From Petasospora fabianii (taxonomy: Eukaryota > Ascomycota > Saccharomycetes > Phaffomycetales > Wickerhamomycetaceae): a stretch of 64,000 bases of DNA. The stretch lies in NCBI GenBank assembly GCA_022641835.1, contig CP048722.1, positions 1-64,000 on the forward strand. The letters are read 5' to 3'. Below the pieces are notes generated by a model, which searched no databases, was not told the DNA's origin, and was given only the letters and a program-made list of their open reading frames with translations. Below, one piece after another: positions 19,652-29,273 of the stretch (within the stretch, counting starts at the first letter, position 1; each line of letters begins with the position of its first letter). The translations under genes and the position numbers were made by a program.

Positions 19652-20905
19652 ATGCCCTACACACGGTCTCCAAATCCCCAATACCACACTCCCTCCGCAC
19701 GCTATGTTGCACCAGACGAGTACACAGAAGTCTACACTCATACACCGAGAGAAACAATGTTGCCTACCAGAAAACCTGTATTGAGAGCACCCATTGGTCT
19801 GACTCCTATTCTCGCTCTGCATCATTCTTATCAGCAGGTGTCCTTGCAACTGCCCTATGAACCCGATGTGGTTGTCCACGATAGCAACGCTCCAGCTAAC
19901 TACACATCAGGTATAACCACAATGTATGGACCAACACCATTAGTTGCTGCGATAAAAGTCCAAACAGAGGAGTACAACAATGATTTCCCCGTTTCATTCA
20001 ATCCTCGCAATACTCCTAACATGCCTCACAAGGAGAAAGTGAGCAAATGGATCTCAGAGATACCAATGTATCCACTTGTGCCCACGAGCGACGCTGGTTT
20101 CTTGATGCCTTCTGCAGGGGAAACTGCTTGGTTCAATGATTGTTACCCCGGGGTAGTTGCAACACTGAGTAGTGATTCATGCAGCGAAGAAGATGAAGAA
20201 GATGAAGAGGATCAGTACAGTTTATGGGACATTGGTCTGGACCTTGGAACGGCACAGAAGTCACGGGTCCGTGGAGAGGTAACTAAGTTTGGAAGACAAT
20301 TTGGGCTTTTTGTTGATCATGAAGATGTTATGGAGTATCAGTCCCATAAGATTACACGATATGTAAGGAAGATGTATGCTATGGACCTTAGTGAAGCGGT
20401 ACGTAAAGGTGAGAAACCAGAGCTGCCGTCGTCATTCTCCGATGTTCTGTCGGTGTCCCATTGCACTTCCACCTCATTGAGGGAAGTGTATGACCACGAA
20501 CGGGCTCTTGATTCTTCAAGAATTAGTGCACCGCTTGAACCACCACGCTACAATACTGCTACTGCTACTGCTCCAATGCAACTTCACAAAAGGGTCCTTA
20601 GGTCGATGAAGACATACAAACCGACAGAGAGGTCTCCCTCCAAGACTCCGAGTGATCAGCTGCGTCTGTCTCCCATTACACGTGGGTCTCACACAAAGAC
20701 AAAGAGCAAGTCACTGACTTACATACCACGTTCTTTCGAACAATTAGCCTTACAGATGCCATTACAAACCAAGGAGAACAAGGAGTCATCTGGAGTAAAG
20801 GAGCTCTATAACGAGCTTGAAGTCTTGGAAGATGTTGATAAGTACAACTCTCTCGAGTGGACTGGGCAAAGTTCACTAAAGATTAACCAGGAATCATGGA
20901 TTTGA
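19652..20905 (+). CDS. Uncharacterised 417-residue protein
   Basis: I do not recognise this protein. It has no membrane segment or signal peptide. Visible parts are a Pro/Tyr/Thr-rich N terminus, a block KVSKWISEIPMYPLVPTSDAG (about 128-148), an acidic run of Glu/Asp (about 179-188), a more conserved-looking segment TKFGRQFGLFVDHEDVMEY followed by a basic helix, Ser/Thr-Pro sites (ERSPSKTPS, LRLSPITRG) that look like CDK targets, and a C-terminal segment from PRSFEQLALQMP to the end. The composition suggests a regulatory, phosphorylated soluble protein. Codon use is like its neighbours. It lies between VTC4 and CFT1 on the same strand. Confidence 0.7.
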   Translation: MPYTRSPNPQYHTPSARYVAPDEYTEVYTHTPRETMLPTRKPVLRAPIGLTPILALHHSYQQVSLQLPYEPDVVVHDSNAPANYTSGITTMYGPTPLVAAIKVQTEEYNNDFPVSFNPRNTPNMPHKEKVSKWISEIPMYPLVPTSDAGFLMPSAGETAWFNDCYPGVVATLSSDSCSEEDEEDEEDQYSLWDIGLDLGTAQKSRVRGEVTKFGRQFGLFVDHEDVMEYQSHKITRYVRKMYAMDLSEAVRKGEKPELPSSFSDVLSVSHCTSTSLREVYDHERALDSSRISAPLEPPRYNTATATAPMQLHKRVLRSMKTYKPTERSPSKTPSDQLRLSPITRGSHTKTKSKSLTYIPRSFEQLALQMPLQTKENKESSGVKELYNELEVLEDVDKYNSLEWTGQSSLKINQESWI

Positions 20906-21104
20906 TATATTATTAGATTTATCAAAAGGAATGTGAAGTATCTAACTAATCAACATTGTAGTAGAGTAGAGTAGAGGAGTTAGTGGGTGTCTGGGTGTTT
21001 ATATTGGCCATTTCGCGAATTTTGCAGATTCGAGGACTTCGATCTCAAGTTAACTACTAAGAGGACTAAGATTGGGCTAATTTGACCACCAAGCACTATC
21101 GGAT

Positions 21105-24100
21105 ATGGAGGTCTACAATCAAATTGTCGATCCGACGGCAGTGTCACAGTCGCTGGCTTGTAACCTGACTTCTCCGGATGTTGAGGATCTTGTGGTTGCC
21201 AAGAACACTCTCCTTCAAGTCTTTCGCGTCTCCACTGGGAAGCTTATTCTTCAACATGAGTTCAAGCTCCAGGGCCAAGTGCTATCTATCTCGAAGCTAC
21301 GATTGAAGGGAAACACGGTTGATCATGTTGCTGTGCTCACGAAGTTTGCCAAGGTGTCAATTGTGGGCTTTGACCCTTTGAAGAATTCCTTAACAACGCA
21401 CTCGCTTCATTACTACGAGATGGAGTTCAAGAAAAGAGATATAAATACCATCACAAACGCTCAATTGCGCATCGATCCAAGTTATAGAACGCTTCTTTGC
21501 TTCCATCGTGACCTCCTTGCCTTCCTTCCTTTCAACAGTGATGAGGACCTCGACATGGATGATGTTACAAGCGCAGAAGTGCCGACATCCACCATCATCC
21601 CATCAACAAAGCTCGGTGTCGCCATTCACAACATTGTCGACTGTGTGTTCCTCCATAACTACAGAGAACCGACTCTTGCCATCATCTACAATAACTCTTT
21701 GACGTGGTCTGCCGATTTAACTAAGGAGAAGGACACCGTTAACCTTGTCGTTCTCAATCTCGATCTCGCTTCAGGGTCATCAACACCTATTGTTAACGTT
21801 GAGAACCTTCCATATGACATCTGGAAGGTGATTGCCCTTCCAACTTCCGGTCTTTTGTTGATTGGATGTAATGAGATCATCCACGTTGACAACTCCGGAA
21901 CGACAAGGGGTCTCGGTACAAATGTTTACTACTCCGACTGCACTGACTTCAAACTCGATGATGCGTCACATCTCGATCTATTCCTCGAAGAGTCAGTCTT
22001 TGAGATTATTGGAACACAGGTGTTCTTTACCGACAAGACAAATACTCCATACGTGATTAGCTTTAAGATGGATGGTAAGAATGTTAGAGGTATGGAGATT
22101 CAGAAGTTGGAGATTGACCTACCATATGGTTTACCAAGCACATTAACCTTTGTTGATAAGCATTTGTTTGCTGGTTCATCCACTGCAGACTCGGTATTGC
22201 TCAAGACGAGAAGTACCATTGAGGGTAATGGTGACTCCTCAAACCCGAAAAGATTGAAGACTGAAGATGTTGATGGAACGAGGCAAGCGGTTGATGACGA
22301 CGTCGACGTTGACGATGATGATGATCTCTACGCCGATGATGAAGTTGAACAAAAAGTTGCTGACATTCATCTTGATTTCGAAACTGTCGACACGCTGATT
22401 AATAATGGACCAATAAGTTCCTTTACCCTTGCCACACTTTCTCCTGAGGCCATGATTAAAGGTGCAGCCAATTCTAACATTGGTGATACTTCGATTATCG
22501 CTACTTCTGGTACAGGGAAGTCTGGTAAACTTACATGTATCAATCCGACTATCCAACCAATTGTTCATTCTACATTGAAGTTTCAAAACATTAACAAATC
22601 ATGGAACTTGCTCGATAAATACTTGGTGACAACCGACTTGACAAATTATAGAAGTGAAATCTTTTTGATCAATGATAACTTCAAAACTTTCCACACATTC
22701 GATTTCAAAAACAACCAGGCAACTATAAACATTGCTGTGTTTGAGAAATCGAGAAGAATTCTTCAAGTGACCACAACCAACGTCTTCCTCTTTGACTACA
22801 CTTTCAAGAAACTACTTCAACTCAACACAGATTTTGAGATCTTGAACGCCAAACTCTACGATCCATATGTTATCCTCACAACTTCCAAGGGTGAAATCAA
22901 GATCTTTGAGCTTGACTCGGAGAAGGGACGTAAGCTCAACAAGATCAAGCTTCCACAATCTATTGACGATTTCATCTTGACGTTCGGTACAATGTGCAAC
23001 ACACAGATTCTCAGTAATGGTTCTAAAAGAACACAAGATGGTGCCGTTGCCATAAACTCCAACCCAGTATTCTTCATTACAACAGTTAACAATCAGATAT
23101 TGGCGTTTACCAAGGAGCACAACGATGTGGTGTATCAGATATCTGACATGCACAAACTCACAGAGCTGAGTGAAGTTAAGCCATTCGAGGTTACACAAGG
23201 TCTCGTTCCAGATCCGTTCATCAAGGAGCTCGACATCATGCTCATGGGTGACTCTGAACATAAGGAGGAGATCATGACCATCCTCACTGTCGGTGGTGAA
23301 ATTATCATGTACCGTGTCGTGTCACCAACAATGCTTCAAAAACTTGACTCCAACATTTTCACTGGTGCTCCTCAAAATGTGTATCCTCAAGGTACATCTA
23401 TTGAGCGTAAGCTCATCCCATTCACTATTGACTCCAACTCATACCTCTTTGTGACTGGTAAACAACCGTATGTCATCATGAAGGCTCATACATCACATCC
23501 AAAGATTTTCAAGTTCACACATACTCCATTAATCTCTATCTGTCAATACGAGGGCAAGCTTATGGCCATTGATGAGGCCAAGGGTGCACGTGTCTGCTCG
23601 ATCCCACACTCTTCTTCTTTCAATTATTCCAACAACATGCCAATTGAGACCTATGTCATTGGTGAAACTGTCAACAATGTGGCCTTCCATTCTACATCGA
23701 ATCTTCTTGTTGTGTCTACTCTGAAGGAAATTCCATATGATGCTAAGGATGAAGAAGGAAAAGATATTGTTGGTACGGAAGAAAACAAGAGAAGAGCAAC
23801 AAATTGGAAAAGCTCAGTTCAGTTAATCAAGAAAACTGCAACTGAATGGTTGAAGCTCGATGAGGTCAATTTCGAAGACGATGTTGTCGTAAACTGTGTC
23901 AAATCGCTTGAATTGACCATTTCCTCTAGATCCAAAAAGAAGAAAGAGTTTGTTGTTCTTGGTACTGCTAGGTACAGACTAGAGGATCTTACTGTTCTCG
24001 GAGATTTTCAGCTCTATGACTTGATTAACATTGTTCCAGATCCAGATCATCCAGACGTTGACTATAAGCTGAAGGAGATCATGAAGGAGGTTGTGAAGGG

Positions 24101-24899
24101 TGGAGTTACTGCCGTGAGTGAGATCAGTGGAAGATTTTTGGTGTCTCAAGGTCAGAAGATTATCATTAGAGATCTGCAGCAGGATAACTCTACTGTTCCA
24201 GTTGCCTTCTTGGATACGGCGACATATCTTTCAGATGCCAAATCATTTGAGAACTTGGTTCTTGTCGGTGACACACTGAAGAGCATTTGGCTCCTTGGAT
24301 TTGATGCTGAACCTTACAGACTTCTCACTTTGGGTAAAAGTCTCAACTCCATGAATGTCTCGTCTTGTGACTTCTTAGTCTCCAACGGTGAGGTACATTT
24401 ACTTGTTGCTGATGATGAGGGCACTCTTCATTTAGTTGCCTATGATCCAGATGATGCCAAGTCGCTTGGTGGCCAGAGACTCTTGAACAGAACCACACTT
24501 CATATCAACACTCTCACCACTACAACTAGAATGGTGCAAAAACATGAAGAATTCAACGAGAGTCGAAGCTTCCAAGTTATTGGTGCTAATGTTGATGGTT
24601 CCCTCTTCACTATGACGCCAATTGATGAGGTTTCCTATAGAAGACTCTACATCTTGCAGCAACAGTTGAACGACAAGGTGACCCACTTCTGTGGACTCAA
24701 TCCAAAGGCTAATAGATACCACTTCAACGATACAGGTGTGAAGCCAGTGATTGATTATGAGTTGATCAGAAGATTTTTCCTCTTCAACACCGAGAAGAGA
24801 CAACAGTTCAGTGGTAAAGTTGGTAAGAACGCATACGGTGAGATTTGGAGAGACATAATAGAGATAGAGAACTCTTTAAATATTCTCCATCCAGAATAA
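21105..24899 (+). CDS. CFT1: Cleavage and polyadenylation factor subunit Cft1 (CPSF160)
   Basis: A 1264-residue WD40-repeat scaffold of the cleavage and polyadenylation factor, forming the polymerase module with Pfs2 and the poly(A) polymerase; it helps recognise the poly(A) signal of pre-mRNA. The start MEVYNQIVDPTAVSQSLACNL matches the family. An acidic insertion DDDVDVDDDDDLYADDE follows a nuclear-signal-like NPKRLKTE (about 378-385), as in Saccharomyces Cft1. The C-terminal CPSF_A region includes GRFLVSQGQKIIIRDLQQDN, GFDAEPYRLLTLGKS, GSLFTMTPIDEVSYRRLYILQQQL and CGLNPKANRYH. This combination distinguishes it from the paralogue Rse1. One exon. Confidence 0.95.
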   Translation: MEVYNQIVDPTAVSQSLACNLTSPDVEDLVVAKNTLLQVFRVSTGKLILQHEFKLQGQVLSISKLRLKGNTVDHVAVLTKFAKVSIVGFDPLKNSLTTHSLHYYEMEFKKRDINTITNAQLRIDPSYRTLLCFHRDLLAFLPFNSDEDLDMDDVTSAEVPTSTIIPSTKLGVAIHNIVDCVFLHNYREPTLAIIYNNSLTWSADLTKEKDTVNLVVLNLDLASGSSTPIVNVENLPYDIWKVIALPTSGLLLIGCNEIIHVDNSGTTRGLGTNVYYSDCTDFKLDDASHLDLFLEESVFEIIGTQVFFTDKTNTPYVISFKMDGKNVRGMEIQKLEIDLPYGLPSTLTFVDKHLFAGSSTADSVLLKTRSTIEGNGDSSNPKRLKTEDVDGTRQAVDDDVDVDDDDDLYADDEVEQKVADIHLDFETVDTLINNGPISSFTLATLSPEAMIKGAANSNIGDTSIIATSGTGKSGKLTCINPTIQPIVHSTLKFQNINKSWNLLDKYLVTTDLTNYRSEIFLINDNFKTFHTFDFKNNQATINIAVFEKSRRILQVTTTNVFLFDYTFKKLLQLNTDFEILNAKLYDPYVILTTSKGEIKIFELDSEKGRKLNKIKLPQSIDDFILTFGTMCNTQILSNGSKRTQDGAVAINSNPVFFITTVNNQILAFTKEHNDVVYQISDMHKLTELSEVKPFEVTQGLVPDPFIKELDIMLMGDSEHKEEIMTILTVGGEIIMYRVVSPTMLQKLDSNIFTGAPQNVYPQGTSIERKLIPFTIDSNSYLFVTGKQPYVIMKAHTSHPKIFKFTHTPLISICQYEGKLMAIDEAKGARVCSIPHSSSFNYSNNMPIETYVIGETVNNVAFHSTSNLLVVSTLKEIPYDAKDEEGKDIVGTEENKRRATNWKSSVQLIKKTATEWLKLDEVNFEDDVVVNCVKSLELTISSRSKKKKEFVVLGTARYRLEDLTVLGDFQLYDLINIVPDPDHPDVDYKLKEIMKEVVKGGVTAVSEISGRFLVSQGQKIIIRDLQQDNSTVPVAFLDTATYLSDAKSFENLVLVGDTLKSIWLLGFDAEPYRLLTLGKSLNSMNVSSCDFLVSNGEVHLLVADDEGTLHLVAYDPDDAKSLGGQRLLNRTTLHINTLTTTTRMVQKHEEFNESRSFQVIGANVDGSLFTMTPIDEVSYRRLYILQQQLNDKVTHFCGLNPKANRYHFNDTGVKPVIDYELIRRFFLFNTEKRQQFSGKVGKNAYGEIWRDIIEIENSLNILHPE

Positions 24900-25097
24900 A
24901 CCACCCTCCTGACTTTATGATTCTAACACTTTGTAGTTGATATATTTGGTAATTGCCATTTTGGGACTTTCCCAAAGGTTTTTCGGATTTTTTTTTTATC
25001 TGGACGGGGCCACACGCTACTCATCTTGAACAGTTCATTACGTTATCTTTTTGTCTTTTAACTGGCTCATTAAAGCTATAGCTGTGTGTTCTACAAG

Positions 25098-25967
25098 ATG
25101 TCAACTACTCAGACACAAAGTTCGACTGTGCTGCTCAACAGACTGATTTCTCTCAAGGAGACTTCACCACTGCTGCTTGTGCTGGACACAATCGCACAGT
25201 CGTCATATTACCTCATCGAGGAGTTCATTCATCACAAACCAGATGCTGTCAACGTGATATATGTTTCGTTTGAGACAATTGACCAACCAGAGTATGCAAA
25301 CAGCTTCATTGGTGCATCTAGGCTTCCTCTTAAGAAGCTCATGGAACTCATTGAAGCTCATTATGAAAGTACGAAGAAGAACTTGGTCATCATCGATTCC
25401 ATTAACTCCATCACCACGCATCACCTCTCGAACTTCATGACTTCTATAATCCGTCCTAACGTCACAGTACTTGCTACATTTCACACTTCTGTGCCCGAAC
25501 CTGACCATTACGACCTTCCGAACTATCCATCGTCGTCAACGATCCTCACATACATTGCATCCACCATCTTTGAGATCGTTCCAAACTCTCATGAGAACGA
25601 AGACGCTAACGATGACCTCGCTCAGATGAAGATACCAAAGGATCTAAACACTGAGAGCTTTGTGATAAATGTCACCAATAGAAGGAAGTCTGGCCGCTCA
25701 TTATCGTATCAGTTCCATATGAACACCCGCACACATGAGTACACTCCAATCGTTCAACAGGTTGAGCAACAGATGGATAAACAACAGTTGCTCAAGGGAC
25801 TTACAACTTTCAATCTCGAGACATCTGCAAAGCAGCAAAGGGCCAAAGAATCTGTGGAATTGCCATATCTCGAAGCTCAGAAGTTTGATGCTGGTGGTGC
25901 TATTGTCTACGAGTTTGAAAAGGATGATGATTACGATGAGGAAGATCCATATGAGGATCCTTTCTGA
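25098..25967 (+). CDS. ELP5: Elongator complex subunit Elp5
   Basis: RecA-like fold subunit of the Elp456 ring of Elongator, which helps add mcm5/ncm5 side chains to wobble uridine of tRNAs (also named IKI1 in Saccharomyces). The protein has 289 residues. The N-terminal half has the degenerate RecA core (VLLNRLISLKETSPLLLVLDT, KNLVIIDSINSI); the C terminus carries the family's most conserved tail, VELPYLEAQ then GAIVYEFEKDDDYDEEDPYEDPF-like residues (GGAIVYEFEKDDDYDEEDPY). The start is the ATG at 25098 (MSTTQTQSS); the frame opens a few codons earlier without an ATG. Confidence 0.92.
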   Translation: MSTTQTQSSTVLLNRLISLKETSPLLLVLDTIAQSSYYLIEEFIHHKPDAVNVIYVSFETIDQPEYANSFIGASRLPLKKLMELIEAHYESTKKNLVIIDSINSITTHHLSNFMTSIIRPNVTVLATFHTSVPEPDHYDLPNYPSSSTILTYIASTIFEIVPNSHENEDANDDLAQMKIPKDLNTESFVINVTNRRKSGRSLSYQFHMNTRTHEYTPIVQQVEQQMDKQQLLKGLTTFNLETSAKQQRAKESVELPYLEAQKFDAGGAIVYEFEKDDDYDEEDPYEDPF

Positions 25968-26122
25968 TGATATAACACACAATTCATAAAATACATAATA
26001 AAATACATTAATGGTAAGTTTTCTTTTTTTTTTTTGACTTTCTTCAAATGCAATCAAATGGTTTAGTTCTATACGATAAAGTCGGCTTGAACTGTTTTTC
26101 ATAAAAGAGTGATCTCTTTTCT

Positions 26123-28768
26123 TTACCAGAGCTCGGTTAATCCAGTCCAATCACCTCTCTTCCTTTTCTCCCAGTAGCCCTCTTCACCTTTGATAACTTC
26201 ATAATCCATCTCACCAGAACCTACTTTTTTGAAAAAGCTTGGGATGTGAACTTCACCAGCATCGGCAACAAGTTTTCTTCTTTCTCTCTGTCTCTGTTCA
26301 ATCTCCAATTTTAGAGTCTCAGCACTCTTAATATCACCATTCTCATAAGCTCTAACATCAGGTCTGAATCTTGAATCTGTGACTGGGATCTTTCCTTGCT
26401 CAATGGCTGTGATTTCATTGAGATTTGAGGCAAACACGGAGAATCCCCATCTTGAGGACTCATCTCTTAAGAGTTCAGAGGCAACGTAGATCTTTGTAGA
26501 GCTCTTAGCTTCGTTCAAATTCTTCAAGTACACTTCACTTGTCCAATTACCTTCAGCAAAATAGGTAGATTTTTTCCCGGATTTGTCCAGGACGTTAATC
26601 GAGACCCCCTCACATCTTGGAGTGGAAAATAATCCACCTTGTGGTTTCTTGAACTCAACAACAGATTTAACACCAGAAGAGCTTGTCACTGTCATGGAAT
26701 TGACAGGTTCACTGTATCTGTCACCGGCAATGATATTCTTAAGCATAGTTGAAGGTTGTTGCCATTTGAATGCCTCACCAGTGGTCTTAAGTGTTAAGAT
26801 GATGTCACCCTTATTGATCAACTCTAAGGATTTACCCCAAAACTTTTGCTCCGGGCATAATGTGAATGAGAGTTCCCAATCAGAGGATTCACAGTGGAAG
26901 GCAAAGATCTGGGGCTTATGACAAATCTTCTCTGAGATGAGTCTTATACCAAGTTTTTCATTGACCATCTCATACGTTTCACCAAGTATTGGATTGAAAG
27001 GTTTTCTCAAATTTCTCTCCTTTGATCTGAGTGGCCCCAAATTAGACATGGCAAATGTTGAGATCTTGATGAGTTTGATATCTAGGTTCTCTTCCTGAGA
27101 GGCCTGTGTAAGAAGATCAGAATGCTCAAACATCTCTCCTAATTTTTGAAGAATCGTTAATGGTTCGTTAGATGTGACGGGCATAGAGATCGAAGAAAGA
27201 TCTTTACCAACATTTTTCCTCAAGAAGGAGAATAAACTCTGTGGAGTACTTGTAGATGGTTTAACTGTATTACGTCTTGATACTGGGGAAAGTGGGAGTG
27301 GATAAAGATCAACTGTTTGTCCTTTATCTCCAGCTGGTTGTGGAGACACCAGCTCAACAGAGTCATCATCCTGATCAGATAAATCATCGACAGAGTATGT
27401 AGCAGTGGCATTGCCTCCTGGAAGGAGAAGAACACGATTATCTAAATCATCGCCCGACTCATCACCAGTTGTTAAACCATCCTCAGCATCAAAGTAATCA
27501 TCACTGAAAACGGATCCTTGACGTGATAAAACGAGTTCTGGCGGTTGCAGAAGGAGCGATTTAACATAAGATTGGAGATCTGAGAGTTCGGATGTGGCAG
27601 AATTGAGCTCTGGTGTATTTGATGATGTGGTGGCATTGACTCGTTGTAGAAGCAATGACAGCTTATCAATTCTTGTGTCAATATTGAGGAGAACTTCCCC
27701 GAGTTCTGGTTTTTTCAAAGTTTCATCTATACCAGAAAGATTCTTCTTGGATGTGATTGTTGGAAGTTGAGCGGGACTTGAAGTGGCACTATTGATTGGG
27801 GATCCATCGATACCAGAAAGAGGATCATGAAGATGAGGTGTACCTGAAAAGCCCGTATTTGATGCTGATAACAAGGTTTTCGGTTTTTCCTGTGTAATGG
27901 TAGTAGGTTTTGATTCAGATGCTTGAAGTTTGATGAAATTGAGGGCATTGATCCAATTATCCCAATCTTCCTGATTCAATGTTTTCAAGATCCAAACATC
28001 CATTCCCGAGTCGATTACGATCATGTTTTCATCCTTGAATGCCGTTACCGAGGCCAAATTGATTTGCATCTCACCTCTAAACTTTAGTGTCTTTTCATTT
28101 AAGTAGTAAGACAAAGTGTTGTACTTGAAATTGAGAACAAAGTATCTCTTTGTAAAACCTTGGAGTTTCTTTCTCTTCTTCTTTAAGAGGTAACCTTGAA
28201 GATATTGACCATTATTTGGATGCAATTCATTAGCAACATTGAGTGATGAGGCCGAGACAGAGAGCTTTCTAGTCAATGAAGGTGTTGATGATGTCTTGAG
28301 TGAAGAAGATCTTGGTGCAGAGGAAGTAGAAGTAGAAGTTGTAGCAACTTCTTCAACAAAGAATTTGTTGAATAGAACTTTCTTTGAGTAACTCTTTGAG
28401 AAGGTATTATCAAAGACAAAGGCAAAGATTCCTCCCTTATCAACTTTAAACTCTCCTTGGAACATCTCGTTACCATTGAGCATACCATATGACTTAACAC
28501 AATGAAGAGAGGACTTCTGTAGACGTTCCTCCATAGATAATGATGTGTTTGATCTTCTGCGATGCAGCGACGTAGATGAGGAATTGTTACTCTCAGCATC
28601 AAGAACAGAGTAAAGAGATGGTTCAGACTTGACATCCTGGGCAGAGCGGTAAACTCCGAAAGTGACAGATCTCTTAATGGGCTTTATCTGGAACATTACC
28701 GTGACGCCGTCAGGTATTTGAATCCATTTCACGGCAAAGGACCGTGAGTGGATATCGATTGTCTCCAT
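26123..28768 (-). CDS. OSH3: Oxysterol-binding protein homologue Osh3
   Basis: An 881-residue lipid-transfer and signalling protein of ER-plasma membrane contacts. Order: GOLD-like N terminus starting METIDIHSRSFAVKWIQIPDG, a PH domain (about 190-290, YLQGYLLKKKRKKLQGFTKRYF), an FFAT-type VAP-binding motif in DDYFDAEDG (about 433-441), a Ser-rich linker and the OSBP-related domain (about 545-860) with NPILGETYEMV. The lipid-pocket fingerprint usually written EQVSHHPP reads EKICHKPQ here (26909-26932). Domain order and N terminus identify Osh3. The ATG used is 28766-28768, two codons inside the open frame, which begins without an ATG. Confidence 0.92.
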   Translation of the reverse strand: METIDIHSRSFAVKWIQIPDGVTVMFQIKPIKRSVTFGVYRSAQDVKSEPSLYSVLDAESNNSSSTSLHRRRSNTSLSMEERLQKSSLHCVKSYGMLNGNEMFQGEFKVDKGGIFAFVFDNTFSKSYSKKVLFNKFFVEEVATTSTSTSSAPRSSSLKTSSTPSLTRKLSVSASSLNVANELHPNNGQYLQGYLLKKKRKKLQGFTKRYFVLNFKYNTLSYYLNEKTLKFRGEMQINLASVTAFKDENMIVIDSGMDVWILKTLNQEDWDNWINALNFIKLQASESKPTTITQEKPKTLLSASNTGFSGTPHLHDPLSGIDGSPINSATSSPAQLPTITSKKNLSGIDETLKKPELGEVLLNIDTRIDKLSLLLQRVNATTSSNTPELNSATSELSDLQSYVKSLLLQPPELVLSRQGSVFSDDYFDAEDGLTTGDESGDDLDNRVLLLPGGNATATYSVDDLSDQDDDSVELVSPQPAGDKGQTVDLYPLPLSPVSRRNTVKPSTSTPQSLFSFLRKNVGKDLSSISMPVTSNEPLTILQKLGEMFEHSDLLTQASQEENLDIKLIKISTFAMSNLGPLRSKERNLRKPFNPILGETYEMVNEKLGIRLISEKICHKPQIFAFHCESSDWELSFTLCPEQKFWGKSLELINKGDIILTLKTTGEAFKWQQPSTMLKNIIAGDRYSEPVNSMTVTSSSGVKSVVEFKKPQGGLFSTPRCEGVSINVLDKSGKKSTYFAEGNWTSEVYLKNLNEAKSSTKIYVASELLRDESSRWGFSVFASNLNEITAIEQGKIPVTDSRFRPDVRAYENGDIKSAETLKLEIEQRQRERRKLVADAGEVHIPSFFKKVGSGEMDYEVIKGEEGYWEKRKRGDWTGLTELW

Positions 28769-29273
28769 GGCCAAGACTCAGTCAAATCTTTAAACCTTGT
28801 GCTTCAACTTTGGCAATCAGATATTAATCAAGTTTAAGCGCCCGTTAGATCAAAGAAAAAACTCCGAGTTTGTTGATGTTGTAATGAGAGAGTTTTGAAA
28901 TGCCTCATTGATCAACACGCGCAGGCGCACGGGTTCCACATTAGAAAACAACAACACCCAGACACCAATTGATTTGCGCGAATTTTTTTTTAAAAAAAAA
29001 AAAACTTTATTTTTGTTTCCGCGAACTCGTTTTATATCGGCTTCTTGTGCCGGTGCTACCGAAGACTATAAGATGGCAGTAGCCACTTGTCTGTTGTTCT
29101 TTTCTACTGACAGGTTGTAGCTGGGCTAGCTGGGCTAGCTTGGTATGTCTAGTTTCATGTCTACTTCGTGTGGCATAATATTAAAAAAGTTAAACGTAGT
29201 ACTTCGTCAGATCAATATGTGACTTACCATCTACCTAGTTCTAGGCTAGGTCAAAGCCAGAGATCAGAGGTGA
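28769..29273. other. Intergenic region between OSH3 and the GATA factor gene
   Basis: No gene seen. It holds a T8A13-like stretch near 28983-29004, a duplicated GCTGGGCTA unit around 29109-29128, and short spurious frames. Confidence 0.5.

Noticed and set aside
28908-29120. 70-residue plus-strand frame upstream of OSH3.
   Set aside because: It spans a long A run encoding Lys and has no sign of coding constraint.
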